Shown here in pieces: positions 1 to 14,600 of a stretch of DNA of 64,000 nucleotides. A program made the position numbers and the translations under genes. The DNA lies in NCBI GenBank assembly GCA_023055355.1, contig JALJCS010000002.1, forward strand, positions 8,332,001 to 8,396,000, given 5' to 3'. The notes beneath the pieces are model-generated. The model was given only the letters and a program-made list of their open reading frames with translations. It was not told the DNA's origin and did not search any database. Numbering within the stretch: position 1 is the stretch's first letter; each line of letters opens with the position of its first letter. This DNA comes from Agelaius tricolor (lineage: Eukaryota > Chordata > Aves > Passeriformes > Icteridae).

Positions 1-3000
1 ATCTCCTAGAATGTCATTTGTTATTCCTGCCTTTGCTGCCATGGCTCTGGGCACCTCACACACTCTCGTTACCCACGTCACTGCATGTGTTTACTCTAAC
101 AGAAGTGGTAGATGTTTCCACTCTTCTCTTTAACTCTTGCCTCTTCTCTCTTCTGCCACTTAGCCTCATCAACAAACACCCTCTTCATCCTCCAGACTAC
201 GAATTACAGAATTCTGTCAGTTCTCCTCACTGCAGAGAAAGGCAGCCAAAACAGGTTGTGATCTTCAAAGTATTTTCGTCTGTCCTCACCCAGCTGCAGA
301 TGTGTCAGCCACCAGTTACAACAGGCTAAGGAGAGAGTAGACACCTTTGACAGTTCTGTAATAGACCTCATTTATACAGCTGAATTTGGCATGTAGTTCC
401 GTCAAGATTTGAGAAAAAAATAGTTTACAGAGTCTTATTTTTTTTTTGTTTGGTTCTGCAATTAGAACAGCTGACAGTTTTCAGAGCAGCATCTCTCGCT
501 TACTAGGTCATGCATCCTAGGTGCAAAAGAAAGAAAAATCTGAGGTGTACAGAGAATACAAATTGTTCCTTTCCAGCTTTTATCTAATGGACTTTAAATG
601 GCATTAAAGGAAACCTCAGACAGAAGTTTCAAATCCCAGGTTCACTTTACCTAGAGGGAGCTTGAAAGCTTTACTTTTGTCTCAACCAATGTAGAAAGTT
701 GGGACCACGGGCACTGTAATCTGCATTTGATCTTGAGAGTATCCATTTCTGTTCCCTTACTTTTAGACAGTTTGACAGAGTCAGCAGAGTGTGCTGAGCC
801 TTTTCCTGCAGTATGTTCCAGCTAAAATCCCCAGGCAGCAGTCATTAGGGTCAGGCTCCATTTTCACTTTGACCTGCTGACAACTGAGATGGCACTTTGT
901 TAAACAGAAGACTGTAAAACTTCCGATTTTCAGTGATTTTACATAAGATGCTTTCTACTGCACTCATGAGCCCAAGGTTAAGAGGAATTTAAGCTTCTTG
1001 AGAACAAATGCGGGGTTTTTTTGTTTTGCTTGTACAGAGCATTAACACCATGGGGGCCTGACCCTGGCTTCAGCTTCCAGACATCCCAGTATTGCTAGCA
1101 AGGCTTGACACAGAAGCTGCTGAGTCTTTCCAATCCACCATTAGCTGTAGAGAAGCACTCATTACTTCAAGTAGGGCTGTCACAGCACTGGGAGCTCAGG
1201 AGAATGGAGATGCTGCACAGGGACCACAGGTACTTTTGGATTTTGAAGAGGGTACCACTGCAACTATCATGTAGTTAATTTAACTGGACCAAAGGAGAGC
1301 AACAGACACTTCAGTATTAGTCTTATTAAAAGGAGCTGGTAGCTGCCAGTATCTTCATTTTATGAAATGCAGCTGATTTCTGTAACAAAATTTTTTTCCC
1401 TATCTAGCATCAGGTAATTTTTCCCCAGCCTTTACAGAACTTGATTTTGTAGCTCTGCATCTGTCGTGCTCCCTTTTTTTTTTTCTTTTTTATTGGGAAT
1501 ATAAAGTCCCTTTAGAGGGACTTCTGTGCAACTTACTAGTTTTGAAAACAAGTTCCAAGACAATTTTCTCATTGCCCTTTCTCTAGGAAGCAGACAAGTT
1601 CTTTTTAGCATTTAGTGATACAAAAAGGTCACTGCTGTGCTGTTGGCTTCTCATATCAGATCTTAGTGCTTACTTGGTGCCAGTTCTCAGGCAGTTGAGT
1701 GGACAGATCCATGCCTCTTTAGAGCAGGTCCAATTAATTTCATGTAACTGTCCCCACTCTCTGAGCTGATGAGACCAATGAGAAGAAATATTGATATATG
1801 GGCTACAGTGCCCACAGAATCAGAAAATTATTCAGATTTGTCAAATCTTTGGAGATAAGGCCCACAGGTGTTGCAAGATGTCTTTGATCAGAACTTCTTT
1901 CTGTGTGATGAAAAGTAGAGACGACCATCGTGATCACCACAGCAGGCTAAAGGTACCTGTGGTTTCCAAAAGCTTGCTTTCTGTGGTCACAAGTGCATTT
2001 TTCTCAGGGCTGATTCTGCTGACTTGTGAAAGTGACTGTGACACTGTTTCTGAAGCTCATACTTAGCAATCCTGTGAAGGAAGAATGAAGTCAGAGAAAA
2101 CAAAGAAGATCTTAGCAGGAGCAGTGCCTTTGCTGCTGGCACCAAGCAACAGGCTTAGTGTTTCTGGTCCCAGTGCTTATTTGGAGGAATATTTTTCCTG
2201 CTTCACTGCTCCATCAGTGACTGGTGCTGGTGGCATGGCTCTGGGCTATTTAAAAGGCCTTGGGGAAATGGCTGTGAAACAAGTGGCAACCAATTAGTAT
2301 AATTCACATACTGGTGCCTGAGTTAACACCAACAATGAGAATCTGAAGCTGTTTGCAGCAAAGAAGTTCCTGAAGCACATCCAGAAAGTGTTAACATGCT
2401 GCATGCCAGGTGGTGAGAAGGTCACTGGGACAGAGATAATGAGCAGCTAGAAAAAAGAATTCACATGGGAACTTTTGTCTGCTCTAATTCTACCACCATT
2501 TCAGCTTTGTTCTGAGAATTCCTTTGCTGCAGAAGCTAATCAACTTTTCAAATACCTTTAAACACCAAAATATAGAAGAATACACATTTATCATTGATTT
2601 AGCCTGCTTGGTTAGTGCCTCCCCCACCCAGCTGTAATCTTCCTCCTTTAAACAACTCCCCTGTGAAAGTCTTCTTTTATGTTGCACAGGCACTGGTCCC
2701 ATTAGTAGATTTCCCTTGTGAAAGACATGCTAGAAAGAAATGTGGAAAGATTAGAGATTGACTTGAATATTCAGATTAGGCAGGGGCTTTTGTTTTCTGA
2801 GCTTCAGACTCCACTAAGCAGCCTGGTTGACACAGCAAGAGTATAGAGGTAGTGCCCAAGAAAAGACCACTGGTTTTGACCATGCTTAAATAATAGTTCT
2901 ACAGTCCTGCCAAGGCATGGACAAAAATTGCTCCCTGCTTTATCTATATTGGGATATCTTAGTGTTGCTGACTGATGAGCTGAGTAGACATACATCAGAG

Positions 3001-5175
3001 GGAATGGTGGGCCCCAGTGCTGCTGTTTACATGGAAGTTCAAAATGGCAATCCTGCTTTTCCAAGCCAAAGCTTAATTTATACCAACCTCACTAATGATG
3101 CTGATGAAAGGTAAAGCCAGTGTTTCTCATACATTTGAAAGCTGATCTCCCATTCAGAGAAGAGGAAACTGATCTTGTGCACCCCATTTCAACCCTGCAT
3201 GTCTTGGGAAATGCAAGTTCACCTACCTTTTATGTGATACCTGAGCTTATCCCCCTTCCATCCACCAGTCAGCCCTGCACACAACCTGCTACACTGAGCA
3301 AGGTCAAACTAAAGTCTCTGTCTTGAGGAAGCACAGGAATGATGGGAAAACATCAGCATGATAACAGGGAAAGATATAACAAATGAGGGATGGTTAAAAG
3401 AAAAAGTTCTGAAATGTCCAAGGAGGAAGATAAATATGACAGATAAAAACACTAAACTGTACTTGACGCTATTCCTTTGACATAGGAAAGATAAATCTTT
3501 AAGGCAGCTGCATATCCTTTTTGGTGGATTAGCACAATTTCAGTTTGTGTACTGCATCCAAATATTTCAGCTTGAACACTTCAGATCCAGGGCTCTGTAT
3601 ATTTTTTCAAGTGCTTACAGTCGGATTATAACCACCTCTGCTGACCGCCTTCACTGAAAATCAGGCAGTCATGGAGCAATTGTTTCCAATATGTCTGGAA
3701 ATATCACCAGAGCCAAGAAATTAAATCTTCATGGCCTTTTTGAGGGGTCCAAGAATGTTAGTGCAGACAGCCTGCCTACTTTCCATTGAATACCTTGGCC
3801 AGTTGCTCAGAACTGGATGTGCCATAGAGGCCTGCAAAGAAAGAGGAAAGGGAGGTGCGTCCATCTGGGAGAGGAGGTGGTACTTATTAGTAACACATCC
3901 CAGCCAACAATCTTACATCAACTCAGAGCTGGCTTAAAACTGCATAGCAGAGGTACTGCTGGGCATAGAACCCCAGCAGGAGAGAAGTCAGGGCAAGCTG
4001 CAAAGCCTGCCTGAAACTCTGGGCAAATGCTTGGGGGTAGAGCTGTGTGAAGCTCCTTGTGTTGATGGTACTGCTCCACTTCACATAATCAAGCAAAGTG
4101 CATCTAAGAGTGCTTAAACTGTGTTGACACAAGTCAAAGACACCCTTTGGCTGCCCTAAGTCTCCCCTTAAGTTACACACAGAGGCTCTTTGTGGTGCTG
4201 GTTGATACCTACATTCTTACATTCTTTTAGATGGGCACTGCTTTCCTCATGGCACGGGCATCACCCTGCTTGGGGTCACTGGGTGCATTATTTTTTAGAA
4301 TTATATTTTTCTCTTGAAGGTCTTTCTACAGAAGATGGACCTCAGAGGAACCATGTTCTTTGAAGTTGGTTTGGAGTTTTTTTTTTTTTTGTGGTGCTGG
4401 TTTTGAGGCAGCAGGGGAGGAAGGGTTTTATCTATTAAACTACTTCTGTGCTATGCTGTGCCCCTAAAGAAGTTTGCAGAGTGAGAAGGCATAAAGCTAC
4501 ACACAAAGATGAGCATCGTAGCTCAAAGCCTGTGACGTTTTCTCAACTCATTTTTAGATAGTTTTTCTTACTAGGTGGTCTACAGATCCATCACTTTTAA
4601 GGCCACCTGCAGGCGTCAGCCAAAAAAGCCAGGCCACTGTCTTTACACTAAATGGGATCTGCATCTCCGTGGAAAGTCTTTTGGGACCCCACAAACGTAA
4701 AGTTGTTTGGGAAAAATGACTCTGGATTACTCACTCCTTGTGAGTCTTGCTCAGGTTTATTTTTAATGGCTGCTAGCTGGCTGTAGCAGTACACAGAGCA
4801 TGTTTGTAGGGAAATCAGTGTCAAGAGATGAAGGCACAAGCCCCTCATTCACAGGAAGAGCACCTCAGTGCCAGGAGCAGAACTCTCCTGACTTTCTGTC
4901 TGTTCAGGTGACTAGGCCATATAAAGAGCTTCTATCTGACCCACTGTTTCTGGAAAATTTCTCACTAGCAGTGTTGCTAATGCATAAGCCTCTCATTTTC
5001 CCAACTTGGGACAGAGGAATCCTGTGCTGTATGATTTTCCATGGGTTTTTTTATTTCCTGCACACTTCTTTTTCAAATTCAGTCCTTATTTCCTATCACT
5101 TAGAATGTGCTTGAAGATACAGAAAAATTCTGCCTTGTTTGCTGACTTGCTATTCTTGCCTTTGCTTTTCCACAG
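1..5175 (+). other. NEDD9: Presumed NEDD9 intron 1 (3' part)
   Basis: No exon is recognised here. I looked for the short first coding exon (human forms begin Met-Lys-Tyr-Lys or Met-Trp-Thr-Arg ahead of Asn-Leu) placed directly before a GT donor and found none. The open frames are short and unlike any known protein. T-rich runs near 1471-1490 and 4378-4391 are simple sequence. The stretch ends in a good polypyrimidine acceptor for exon 2. Confidence 0.7.
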
Positions 5176-5616
5176 AATCTTATGGCCAGGGCCCTCTATG
5201 ACAATGTCCCCGAGTGTGCAGAAGAGCTGGCCTTCCGCAAGGGAGACATCCTGACGGTGATAGAGCAGAACACCGAGGGGCTGGAAGGATGGTGGCTCTG
5301 CTCCCTACACGGCCGCCAAGGCATCGTCCCAGGCAACCGCGTGAAGCTCCTGATAGGTGCCGTGGTACAGGACAGCTCTCCTGGCCGGGATGTGCCCAGC
5401 TCAGCACTGATGAATCAGCCCTTCAACCACCAGAAGATCTACCAAGTGCCGAGCTCGCACGCCTCGGCACGGGACCCTGTCTACCAAGTGCCGCCTTCCC
5501 ACCAAAACCAGGGAATTTACCAGATACCCACTGGTCATGGTCTGGTGGGACAAGAGACTTACCAGGTGCCACCCTCCATGCAGAGGTGTATTGATGGTCC
5601 AGCTGTGACTAACAAG
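5176..5616 (+). CDS. NEDD9: NEDD9 exon 2: SH3 domain and first YxxP motifs
   Basis: The exon begins after the acceptor ttccacag and ends at donor AAG|gtgtgt, 147 codons, phase 0 at both ends. It opens with Asn-Leu-Met-Ala-Arg, the known junction of the human protein. SH3 hallmarks are present: the ALYDN strand, the acidic RT loop ending in AFRKGD, the Trp-Trp pair (GWWLC), and the GIVPGN segment that completes the polyproline-binding groove. Downstream come YQVP, YQVP, YQIP and YQVP, sites that become CRK SH2 ligands when phosphorylated. Codon use is more GC-rich than the surrounding intron. Reading through the donor adds eight residues before a stop at 5641-5643. Confidence 0.98.
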
Positions 5617-8600
5617 GTGTGTGCATTTGCTTTTACTTTGTAGCTCCAGAGCCGCTCACTTGGGCTGAGAGAAGTATGGGATTCAGGCTCCTCCCAGGCT
5701 GAAGCACATTTGGCCTGTGGCACTCTCACATTATGTGTTCAAAAGAGCTGCTGCAGCAAGAGGAACTCTCCCACTTATTAATGAACAGTTACATCATCTG
5801 CCCAAGTAATTTTTGTTTCATTAAAAATTATATACTATCTTGCTGGAGCAGTCCCAGTGGGTCTAAACTACAAAGAGGAATCAGTGTTTGATATGACAAG
5901 GGCCATACTCGTAAGAGTGAGGAAATAAGAGGATGATGATAATGAGGGATGTTTTAGTACTAAACCTAAAACTTTTAAGAGTGCACTTGATGTTTATCTA
6001 CAGTTAAATTTCTTGGTTGAAAGTGAGAGCTGCAGCAGCTCCATGATGCAACCATTACTGCATTATTGCATTTTGCAAGGGTCGCCCCTTGTTCCTGCTG
6101 TTCTTCTTAAGTTCTCCCCATCTTCTGCCACTCCCTCATTTTACCTTCACAGGATACCTGCCAGGTACCCTGGTGACAGAAAAGGAAGGAAGTATTACAA
6201 AGCCAAAAAGAAATTCTTTCAGTCCCTCCATTCCCAGTTCAACAGCTCCAGATATCAGCATCCTGCTTACCCTTAGAGCTTAAAGCACAGCATTAATATC
6301 CAATTTATGTGAGTGGATGATGGCTCTCTCAGGAAGTTCTTTACTGGTTTAAACTTTCATCTAATTTAGTTTGGCAAGACTGTCTGTTTTGTGTTTTTCC
6401 CCCACATTGCCCACAAGTCAGCCTTTTTCATATCAGGACTTTGGAAGACATCTTCTAATGCTTTTATTTCCTCGTTATAATTTCATTTTCCTTGATAAGA
6501 ATAAATGGATTTTTTGTCTTCTGAGCAAGAGAGAAAGATCTGTGAAACCATTCCAAGTCAATTTATAAAGAAGTTTGCTTGCTCAGCTTTTCCACAGTTA
6601 TGCTTTATAGGCTGTGCAGGAAGATAATACAAGAAAATTGCACTTGCTGCACAGGCAGAGATAGGAGCTTTGTTGGAGCAATTACATGAATTTTCTTGAT
6701 AACTCCCATGTATTTTCTCTCATTTCCTTCTTTCCATATAGACTACATACACTGAAATCTTTTCCAGGATACTCTTTGCCTATCCACAGTGGATACCCTC
6801 CAAGGTAGTTAGTGAACACCTGGTAAATAATCTTTTGATGGGGCAGCAGAGAAGAGATCTCATTTTAGGGTATGGCTGCAAGAAACATTTTAAATCACTG
6901 TTTAGAGATGCCTCAGCTATCCAGCTTGGGCACAGGAGATGCACCATACAGCAGATCTGTAGGAATCCTACAGCAGTCTGTAGGAAAGCCCAAGGAATTA
7001 GTTTGGAATGAGCACTAGGTACCTTTATTTTAGTACCTGACTTGCCTAAATACTGTTAGGATAGTTTGCTTAGCATAATTAATGTATGTTTCTACTCCAC
7101 ACAGAAAGAATTTTCCAACTGATAAGAGGTTTTTCTTCTCCCTCCTCCCACCCTCTCCAGCTCCAGTGAAAACAACAGGACATTCTGTATAAACCTGTTG
7201 GCTGCTAGGACTGTGTTAAAACCCTTGAAACACTAAGAGACTGAAATCTTTGTTTTAGTCTAAGTGCAAAGTTCTTGACTTTGAGTTGAGATACAAATAT
7301 CAGAAGCTGTGAAGCACCTGTTTTCTCCAAGTTTCTGCTGAGACATTTTTTCAGCAACCTTGATTATGAATTTTTCTGAATTCAAGTAACCTTTAGAAAG
7401 TTATCTATTTTCAGAGTTGTGACTTGTTTTCATTTAATTCCTTGCAACCCATGAAAGACCAGCTATGCTGCTCACTGTAAAATAACTAAACATACACATT
7501 TATAGAGGATTTCATCCTCAATCAAAGTAAATGCCAACCTGCTTAGTCCTAGCCAATATTTGCTACTTGCTTTAGTCCTGACTTAAATTTATTTAACCCA
7601 AGAGTCCTTGCTCTCAGTATTCACTGTGTTGTATTGAGGCTGGAAAACCTCATGCAGCATCCTGCTTTGACCAGAGGTAGATATGTCCCTTACTCCTTGG
7701 GATTTCTCAGTTCTACACTAAAAGGAACCTGTTGGGATTGAATCCATGACAGGCAAGAGATGACTTACCAGTGGTGTCTGAGGTAAAACTACTCCTTTCT
7801 GTATCATCCCAGTCTTGCTAAGCTGCTTTCTTACAGCTACAGATGCAACTCTACTAATGCCTATGCGAAAGAAAAGCCTAATTAAAGGAAAGCACTTTAG
7901 CACTTGTCTTCTTTGTATGAGGAAACAGTCTGCCCTCCAAATCCTCCTTCTCTAGGGATCAGTTAAAACAATCCTTAATATTAAGAAAAGCTGGGCATCT
8001 TGAAGGTTTGATTTGGGGTGTCTTTGCTTTGTCTTCCAAAATGAATAATATCTTTTCTCAGACTTATGACACCTGCTCCAAAGGCTTAAATGAGCCACTC
8101 TGGCTCCTTCCATCAGCAGAACCAGCTGGTCAGCAAGCTGTGTATTTTGGTAGTCGTACGGACATTGAAAGGTTTTGCTGCAAGTTCTTGCTGTATGCAA
8201 GTCTTCTCCCTTCCCACAGCAGGAGCTAGAGAAGAAACCTGTGTCCTCTGGACATCATTCTAGGCAAGACCAGCAGCAGTTTCTGTGCCATCCCTTTCTG
8301 CACGTGTCTGCTTGCTTCCCTTGTGCAAACATGTGGCTTGGCTGCCATACAGGTTTTGCAGGCTCAGGGCTCAGGAGCTGCTGTCAGGCAGGAATTGTCT
8401 AGCCTGGAGCAGCAGTAAATCAACAGCAGGCATGTTATTAAGCTGTGCTGAGGTAACCCATCTCCTAAGCCAGCAAGGCAGAGCGAGTCAAAAAGGAGTC
8501 CTGAGGCAGGTAATTACAGTGATTAATTGATTCTGGCCAAACTGGTTGCTGAGAACAGAGCTGTACTGGCTCCCTCTATCAAATAAAAATAGCACCTTCT

Positions 8601-11600
8601 AGAACTCACTCTACCAATGACAGAGATAAGGAGCGTTCAAATTAGCCTTGGTTAGCCCCAGGCTTTTGCAGCTCTGCTGCAAGTTCAGTCACAAAACCCC
8701 AAAGTATGGAGAGCATTTGAGGAGTGTAAAGAGGTGGAAGCTGTGTCTTAGAATTTATTCCCTCTTTCTGTGCTCTCCTTTGGAACTTATTCTCTTTTGC
8801 TGCAGCCAGCAAAGAGAAAGAACCTTCAGACAAATCTGACATTCAAGAAACTGGATTTTATCCTTGTCACAGAATTCTACATGGTCTTGAGTGGTGCTTT
8901 TGCATCTCATCTGCAAAATATGTGGGTTAATTATGAGGGACTCGTTCTGTACAGATTGCTTTGAGAACATCTTTTGGGAAAGGTGCCAACAGAGCACAAA
9001 GATTCTTTTGCATCTGATTAATAATTAGTGATCAATCATTAGTTCACACCTAAGCTGTGAGGTAGGGAAAGCTACGCATGAAAAAAAAAGTCACTGCCAT
9101 AATTTAAACACTCATTTTCTGGTTCAGTGTTTCCCCTAGCTGATCTGTTGTGCTGTCCCTGCCACCCTGCAAGTAGCATTGGCCAAAAAAATTAAGGGAA
9201 TTATTTCCTTGTTGGAAAACAGCTTTCTGTAGGAACCAATAGCTGTCAGGAGAACTGTTGGTGAAGGAAACTCTGCACAAAACAGAATGAGGTTGATGTT
9301 TGTCCAGGGAAGAGACCGGACTGTGGGAGTTACCAGCCCTGAACTACAGCTCCCACAAGGCACAGACCAAATCAGGCAAATAGGGATTAATGCCAGCTTG
9401 GAACAAATCACCTTTTTTGTTTGTTGGTCTGTTTGGACTGGAACGCTGCAGTTCAGGAAACACTCAGATTTATCCACCTTTTAAAAGTGGATAGAGCGGA
9501 ATAGGGAAGGAACTCATCTTCATCCCCCGCCTATTTCCAAGTATAAACATGTCCTTGACAAATCAAGGGTTTCACACTCCACCATCCTACTTTATCAAGA
9601 GGTCACTGCCTTCAGCAGGAGGTTTGGGTAAACCATGGCTATGGGAACAGACCTTGTTCCCTGGATTTTATTTATGTTAAGAGTCATGCTGGTTCAATGC
9701 ATGAGAAAGTAGAAACACCATCCCACAAGCAGCACCACCCTGACAATTCTGGCACAGACTTCAGTAGCAGGACCCAGTTAGTCACATTATGACATTTTTC
9801 CTTCCAATTACACAAGTACTGTCCTAGCTGGGAAGAAACAAATGGCTCCTTATAATGTTAGTTCCAGAAATAAGCCTGCCTTTACATTATTGTCTTCTTT
9901 TCCTTGCCTATTTTCCCATTTATGAAATAAGAAGATAAAGACATTAAGCACAGTAAAGAGTTGTGTGACAGATTATTTTGTTATCAGAAAGAATGAGATC
10001 ATATCTAGTGTTTTGCAGTTTGTTGGTAAAATGTATTTACATTCCAAGATAATGTCCTCATTTACCCTCAGGCCTGAAATACCACAGTTTCCTGTGATGG
10101 GGTTTCCATAAATGGCCCCAGTAGTGATCATATAGTCATTCTTCTCTTCTGCTTTCACATTACAAACTCTACTTTGGGGAATTGTATCCCTCATAACAAA
10201 ATATTGCTTCTGTGTTAAAGTGCTGAACACACAGGAAGTTTGCTGAGTGCAGCAGCAATGGTAACACATGCCTCAACACTCAGAGCTTGCTTTCACAAAG
10301 TGTGCTCTAAAGGATGAAAATACCTCAAGTTAAATGCAAGCTCAGTGGTTAAAACAGCACACAGCTGTTTTCTTAGGCTCGGGAGTTTCCCTTGTAACTT
10401 TCCATGTGACGTTAATAGGAGAACAACCATTTTACTGATAAAAAGTCAGTGCAGTTAATCCCTCATCCACGAGGCAGAGTAAGCAGTAGTTAGTCACTGA
10501 TGTGATTTGTAGAGAAGTATTTCAAGAAAAAGACTGCATTTTATTAGGCTGAGCAAATATATGAGCTCAACATTACTCCCTGTTCCTCCCTGAGCACAGG
10601 GCTCTTTTTCATCAGTTCTGTTTGGAGACCAGAGGCATGCATTTTTCCCCTGGAGTATCAGAAAAAAAGGCCAGTCCTGCAGTCTCATCCAATAACTGAG
10701 GGCTCCAGGGACACAAATCTGTCTCCCCAAGAGCAGGACCAAGCCTTTGCTAAAAATAGTAAAACAATAGTAATAGGAATAATAAAAGAAAAATGCAAGC
10801 TTATGGGCTCTTTCTTGGTGGTTAGAAATCTAACTGAGCATTTGGTTATGTCTGAAACAAAACACCAAATTCAGGTAATCTAAATTGCCCTCTAAGTACT
10901 AAAAACTAAGTACAGCAGCAGAGCATTTTAGAAAAAAACATTCCACATGAGTGGAAAACTGATTATTCAGAAAGTGAATCTCATCATAAGGAGGAAGTGT
11001 GGTTTCTGGAGACCGGAAATGGGTAGATGAAGACAGGTTGCTGGCCATCAGAAAATGCAGTTCTAGTGAAATCTAAAGTCTTGGCAGGCATTCTATGATT
11101 TTTTCAGATGTTTTGATTTGAAGGATGACTAATTAGCATCAGAATATCATCATTCCATATGTTTGCATGAAGCATTTCAGTTTTTCTTTTTTAAATAGCA
11201 GTGGCAGTATTGCATCTTTTTTTTTTTTCGCTAACATGAATCTAAATTAATCTTTCTCCCCAAACAGATTGTTAAAATGGGTGCAAAGTGAAATTAAGGT
11301 AGCTGAGTTCCTAGGAGACGGGAACCTTCCATAAGCCAGTCTATCCCTAATCCTTAAAAGACAGTAATATATTCCCATTGGGTCTTACCATCACAACTTT
11401 TAAATATACACAGACAGTCGTGACTGAGGTCTGGCAAAAAATACAATTAAGGATGGAGTTTATATCTGTTTAAAAGGTGTCTTTGCCTTCCATAAACTTG
11501 CCAAAGCAAGCTGTGCTAATCTAAACACCACTTACTAGAAGCACTTGTCTGTACAGCTGTCCTGAGATACCCATACAGAAATGGAGCCAATACAGCTTGT

Positions 11601-14600
11601 GAGCCAGAGAGCCCCTACAAATGAAATAAAATCAAATCAAGCTTCTTTCTCATGGAAGGTTTTATTTGCCTCTCTGTCTCAGAGCAGTGTAGTTCCCAAC
11701 TTAAATGATTTAGGGGCACTTCCATTGTTTCTGCCCAAGTGTAACTCTTGAGAGCACACTTCTGGAATTGAAACTCTCTGGCAGTGCTTTGTCTCAACCA
11801 TTTTTTTGCCCACTGGGAAATGCCGATTCACAAAAACTGAAATTGATGACAGGGAAGGATCTGTTCTGAGAAATGTCTTAAAGGAGGGGAAACAAGAAAT
11901 CATGGAAATACCCTGTTACAACAATTCCCAAATGAAGCTTTCTCCCTAATCTAGAAATTCAATGTAGGAGGAAAGAAATAACAGAAAAAAGATGAAGCAC
12001 CTCAAAAGAATTAAAATTATTTTTATGAACTGTACCAAACTGGTTTTTGATGTGAGCCTTTAGGATTTCATGTCATTCACAGCAAGACACAATCTGCCCT
12101 ATCTTAACACCTGATCCTTTTTCTTTCTTTCCTCTCCTCTGCCAAACTTGCCCTAAACTTGGGCTTCTGTCTTTGAAAAGAGACAGTCATAGTATTACCA
12201 GCACAGAAAACAAGCTCTGGTTTGCAACTGGTTCTTCATGTGATGACCTTTTTAAAGCAGGGAGACTAGACAGACTGGGATGGCCAAAGCAAGATACTCT
12301 TTTTTTATCATGGACAAGAGACCCAAATGCTGAGGTGCAGAGTTTTGCCACATACTTTTCCTTTATCAAAACTGAAGCTCAGACTTAATCACAGTTTTCC
12401 AGAGAATGCTTTAGCAGACACACATCACACAATAATTGGGGGGGATTCTTTATCTGTAAGACCCATCCATAGACATTATTTCAGAGTTCATGACTGTGCT
12501 ATCACCAGTCCTGTGACCCATCAGCTTTTTAGCTCTGTTGGCCAATGCATGCAAAAATGATGATGTCTCTGTCTGCCTAAATATGAGTAATTGTCATGGA
12601 GATGACATTACACTGGTAAAACTCTTATGAAGAATGTTGGACAACTATCCTTTTCACACTCCTCTTTAAAATGCCAATAATTTAATAGAAATTGTATGAT
12701 TTGCTCATCTCTCTTGTTCTCTTCCTCTCCTCTCAAAAGCAGGACATTCTCAGAAGTGTTGGTTTGACTGTCTTTCATTACATTTTCTGAGCAAGAATGA
12801 CTCTTACCAGAATCTTGGAAATACCCTTCCCAGTCAGCCTTGCAGTTCAAGGCCAGTCTGTCCCACTGAAGCAAGCAGAAATGTTGCTCATAACACAACT
12901 GGCAGCAAGCCCTAGAGCTGATGTGAGAGAGAACAGGATCATGTCACGAAAACATAATAAAATAAAGAAAAAAAAAATCCAGTCAAATCTTGCCAGTGAC
13001 AAAGCTGTTGAGATTTTTTTCTTTTGTGTGTTTTGTACAGCTCATTTGGTAAGATCTGGAGATACAGACCTTTTTATCTGCATTTAGTTTGCAATCATGA
13101 ACATCAGTGAGAAAAAATTCAACACTATCATCTAAAGCTACAGCTAATGCAAGTTCAGCACTATTCCACCACACTTCATAGAGCCCTGTCATTTTATTCT
13201 AATCAGAGCTTAGAACATTTGTGTAACTCCACAGATTTATTTTTTTAAAAAGTTGTTTGGAAAGACTATAAACCTGCACTTCAGATTTAGGAAAAAAGCA
13301 AAACTTAAAAATATTGTAATGACCCTGCTTTTCTATACTGATTAATGGAAGAAGTCCTACCAGAAGTTAAAAATTCAGAATTAGGCTATTTGCAAAGCAG
13401 TTGGTTATACCCTTTTCACCAGCAGTGAGGGTTTAAATCCAGGCCAGTTTGTGATGTCACATTTTTTATCTTAAATTTGTTTCACAACTTGTCCTCTATA
13501 TCTTCAAGACTCACGAGCCAAAACTCGTGTAATTCTTGTTGAAATAATACAGCCTCAAAATTGTAACACCCATTTTCCTTACATGCTGTTGTGACAATAC
13601 CACAGGGGTGTTTTTTAAGATTAGGCATCTACTGGTGAGGCACTTCATAGGCACGCTTAAAAGTTTCTGTTTAAATGCCTGAGCCTGAAGAGTTAAGCAT
13701 TTTTAACACACCATGAATAAGTGACATCTGGACCTGCTTTAGGTTTTGAGAGCATTTACAGCAGAATCTTCACAGGTATAGGTCTTGGACAGCAAATGGA
13801 GATTGTGTAGGAGAAAATAAGCAGTTTTTTTAAAGATAAAAGCAGCATCAAGAAATAAACGAGCTCTGTACCCGGGCAGTATTTGTCATGTGTCCTTATC
13901 TTCACACATCTGAGTATTCTAAGAAATCTCAGTGGTGAACGCCCCCTCAGAAGCAGGCAGAGGTGTCACAACGCTCCTTGGTGCCGCGTTCCTTTTTGCC
14001 ACGTGCTACAGCTGATAAGAGAAAATCAATACAGCCACTTCTGGCAATTTCCTCTTGCCTGGCAGAGACATTTGGGCCTTAGCACTAGAAACAACTCATA
14101 GTCCAATGCATCAGAAAAAATGCCTCTATAGACTTCCTCTCCTCCATCCTCTTCCAGCTTGTGAGACTTGATCAAAGCCTTCCAACAGCTCAGTCTTGGC
14201 AGAAAATACTACACCAGAACATTTTATAGTGGTCCAATGTTCATATATTATTTGGATTAAAATAAAGTGCTATGAGTTCATAATCTTAAGACCTGTAGCA
14301 ACTTACAAACCCAAACACTGATAAGAGTATCCTTAGCACATGTGAAATTCCAGCCTTTACTCGTTGGCAGCAGGGAAATACACTGTCATTGTATACAGCA
14401 AATAAGTAAAAATATGATTGCTTGGTTTTTTCAGAGCAGGCAACAGAAAGTGATATGGTAGGTATTAGTGTCAGGAAATTTATTATCAGTCACTGGAAAT
14501 CCTGATACAGCTTGCAGAATACATGAGTGGAAACATTGTGTGCTTTCTGTAAAAATGACAGTTTTAGCCAGCTAGCCAGGTTCTTTCAGATACCTAAATT

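Noticed and set aside
9895..9950. MIR-like tail (cccatttatgaaataagaag)
   Set aside because: Only a short A-rich match with no flanking core, so chance is likely.
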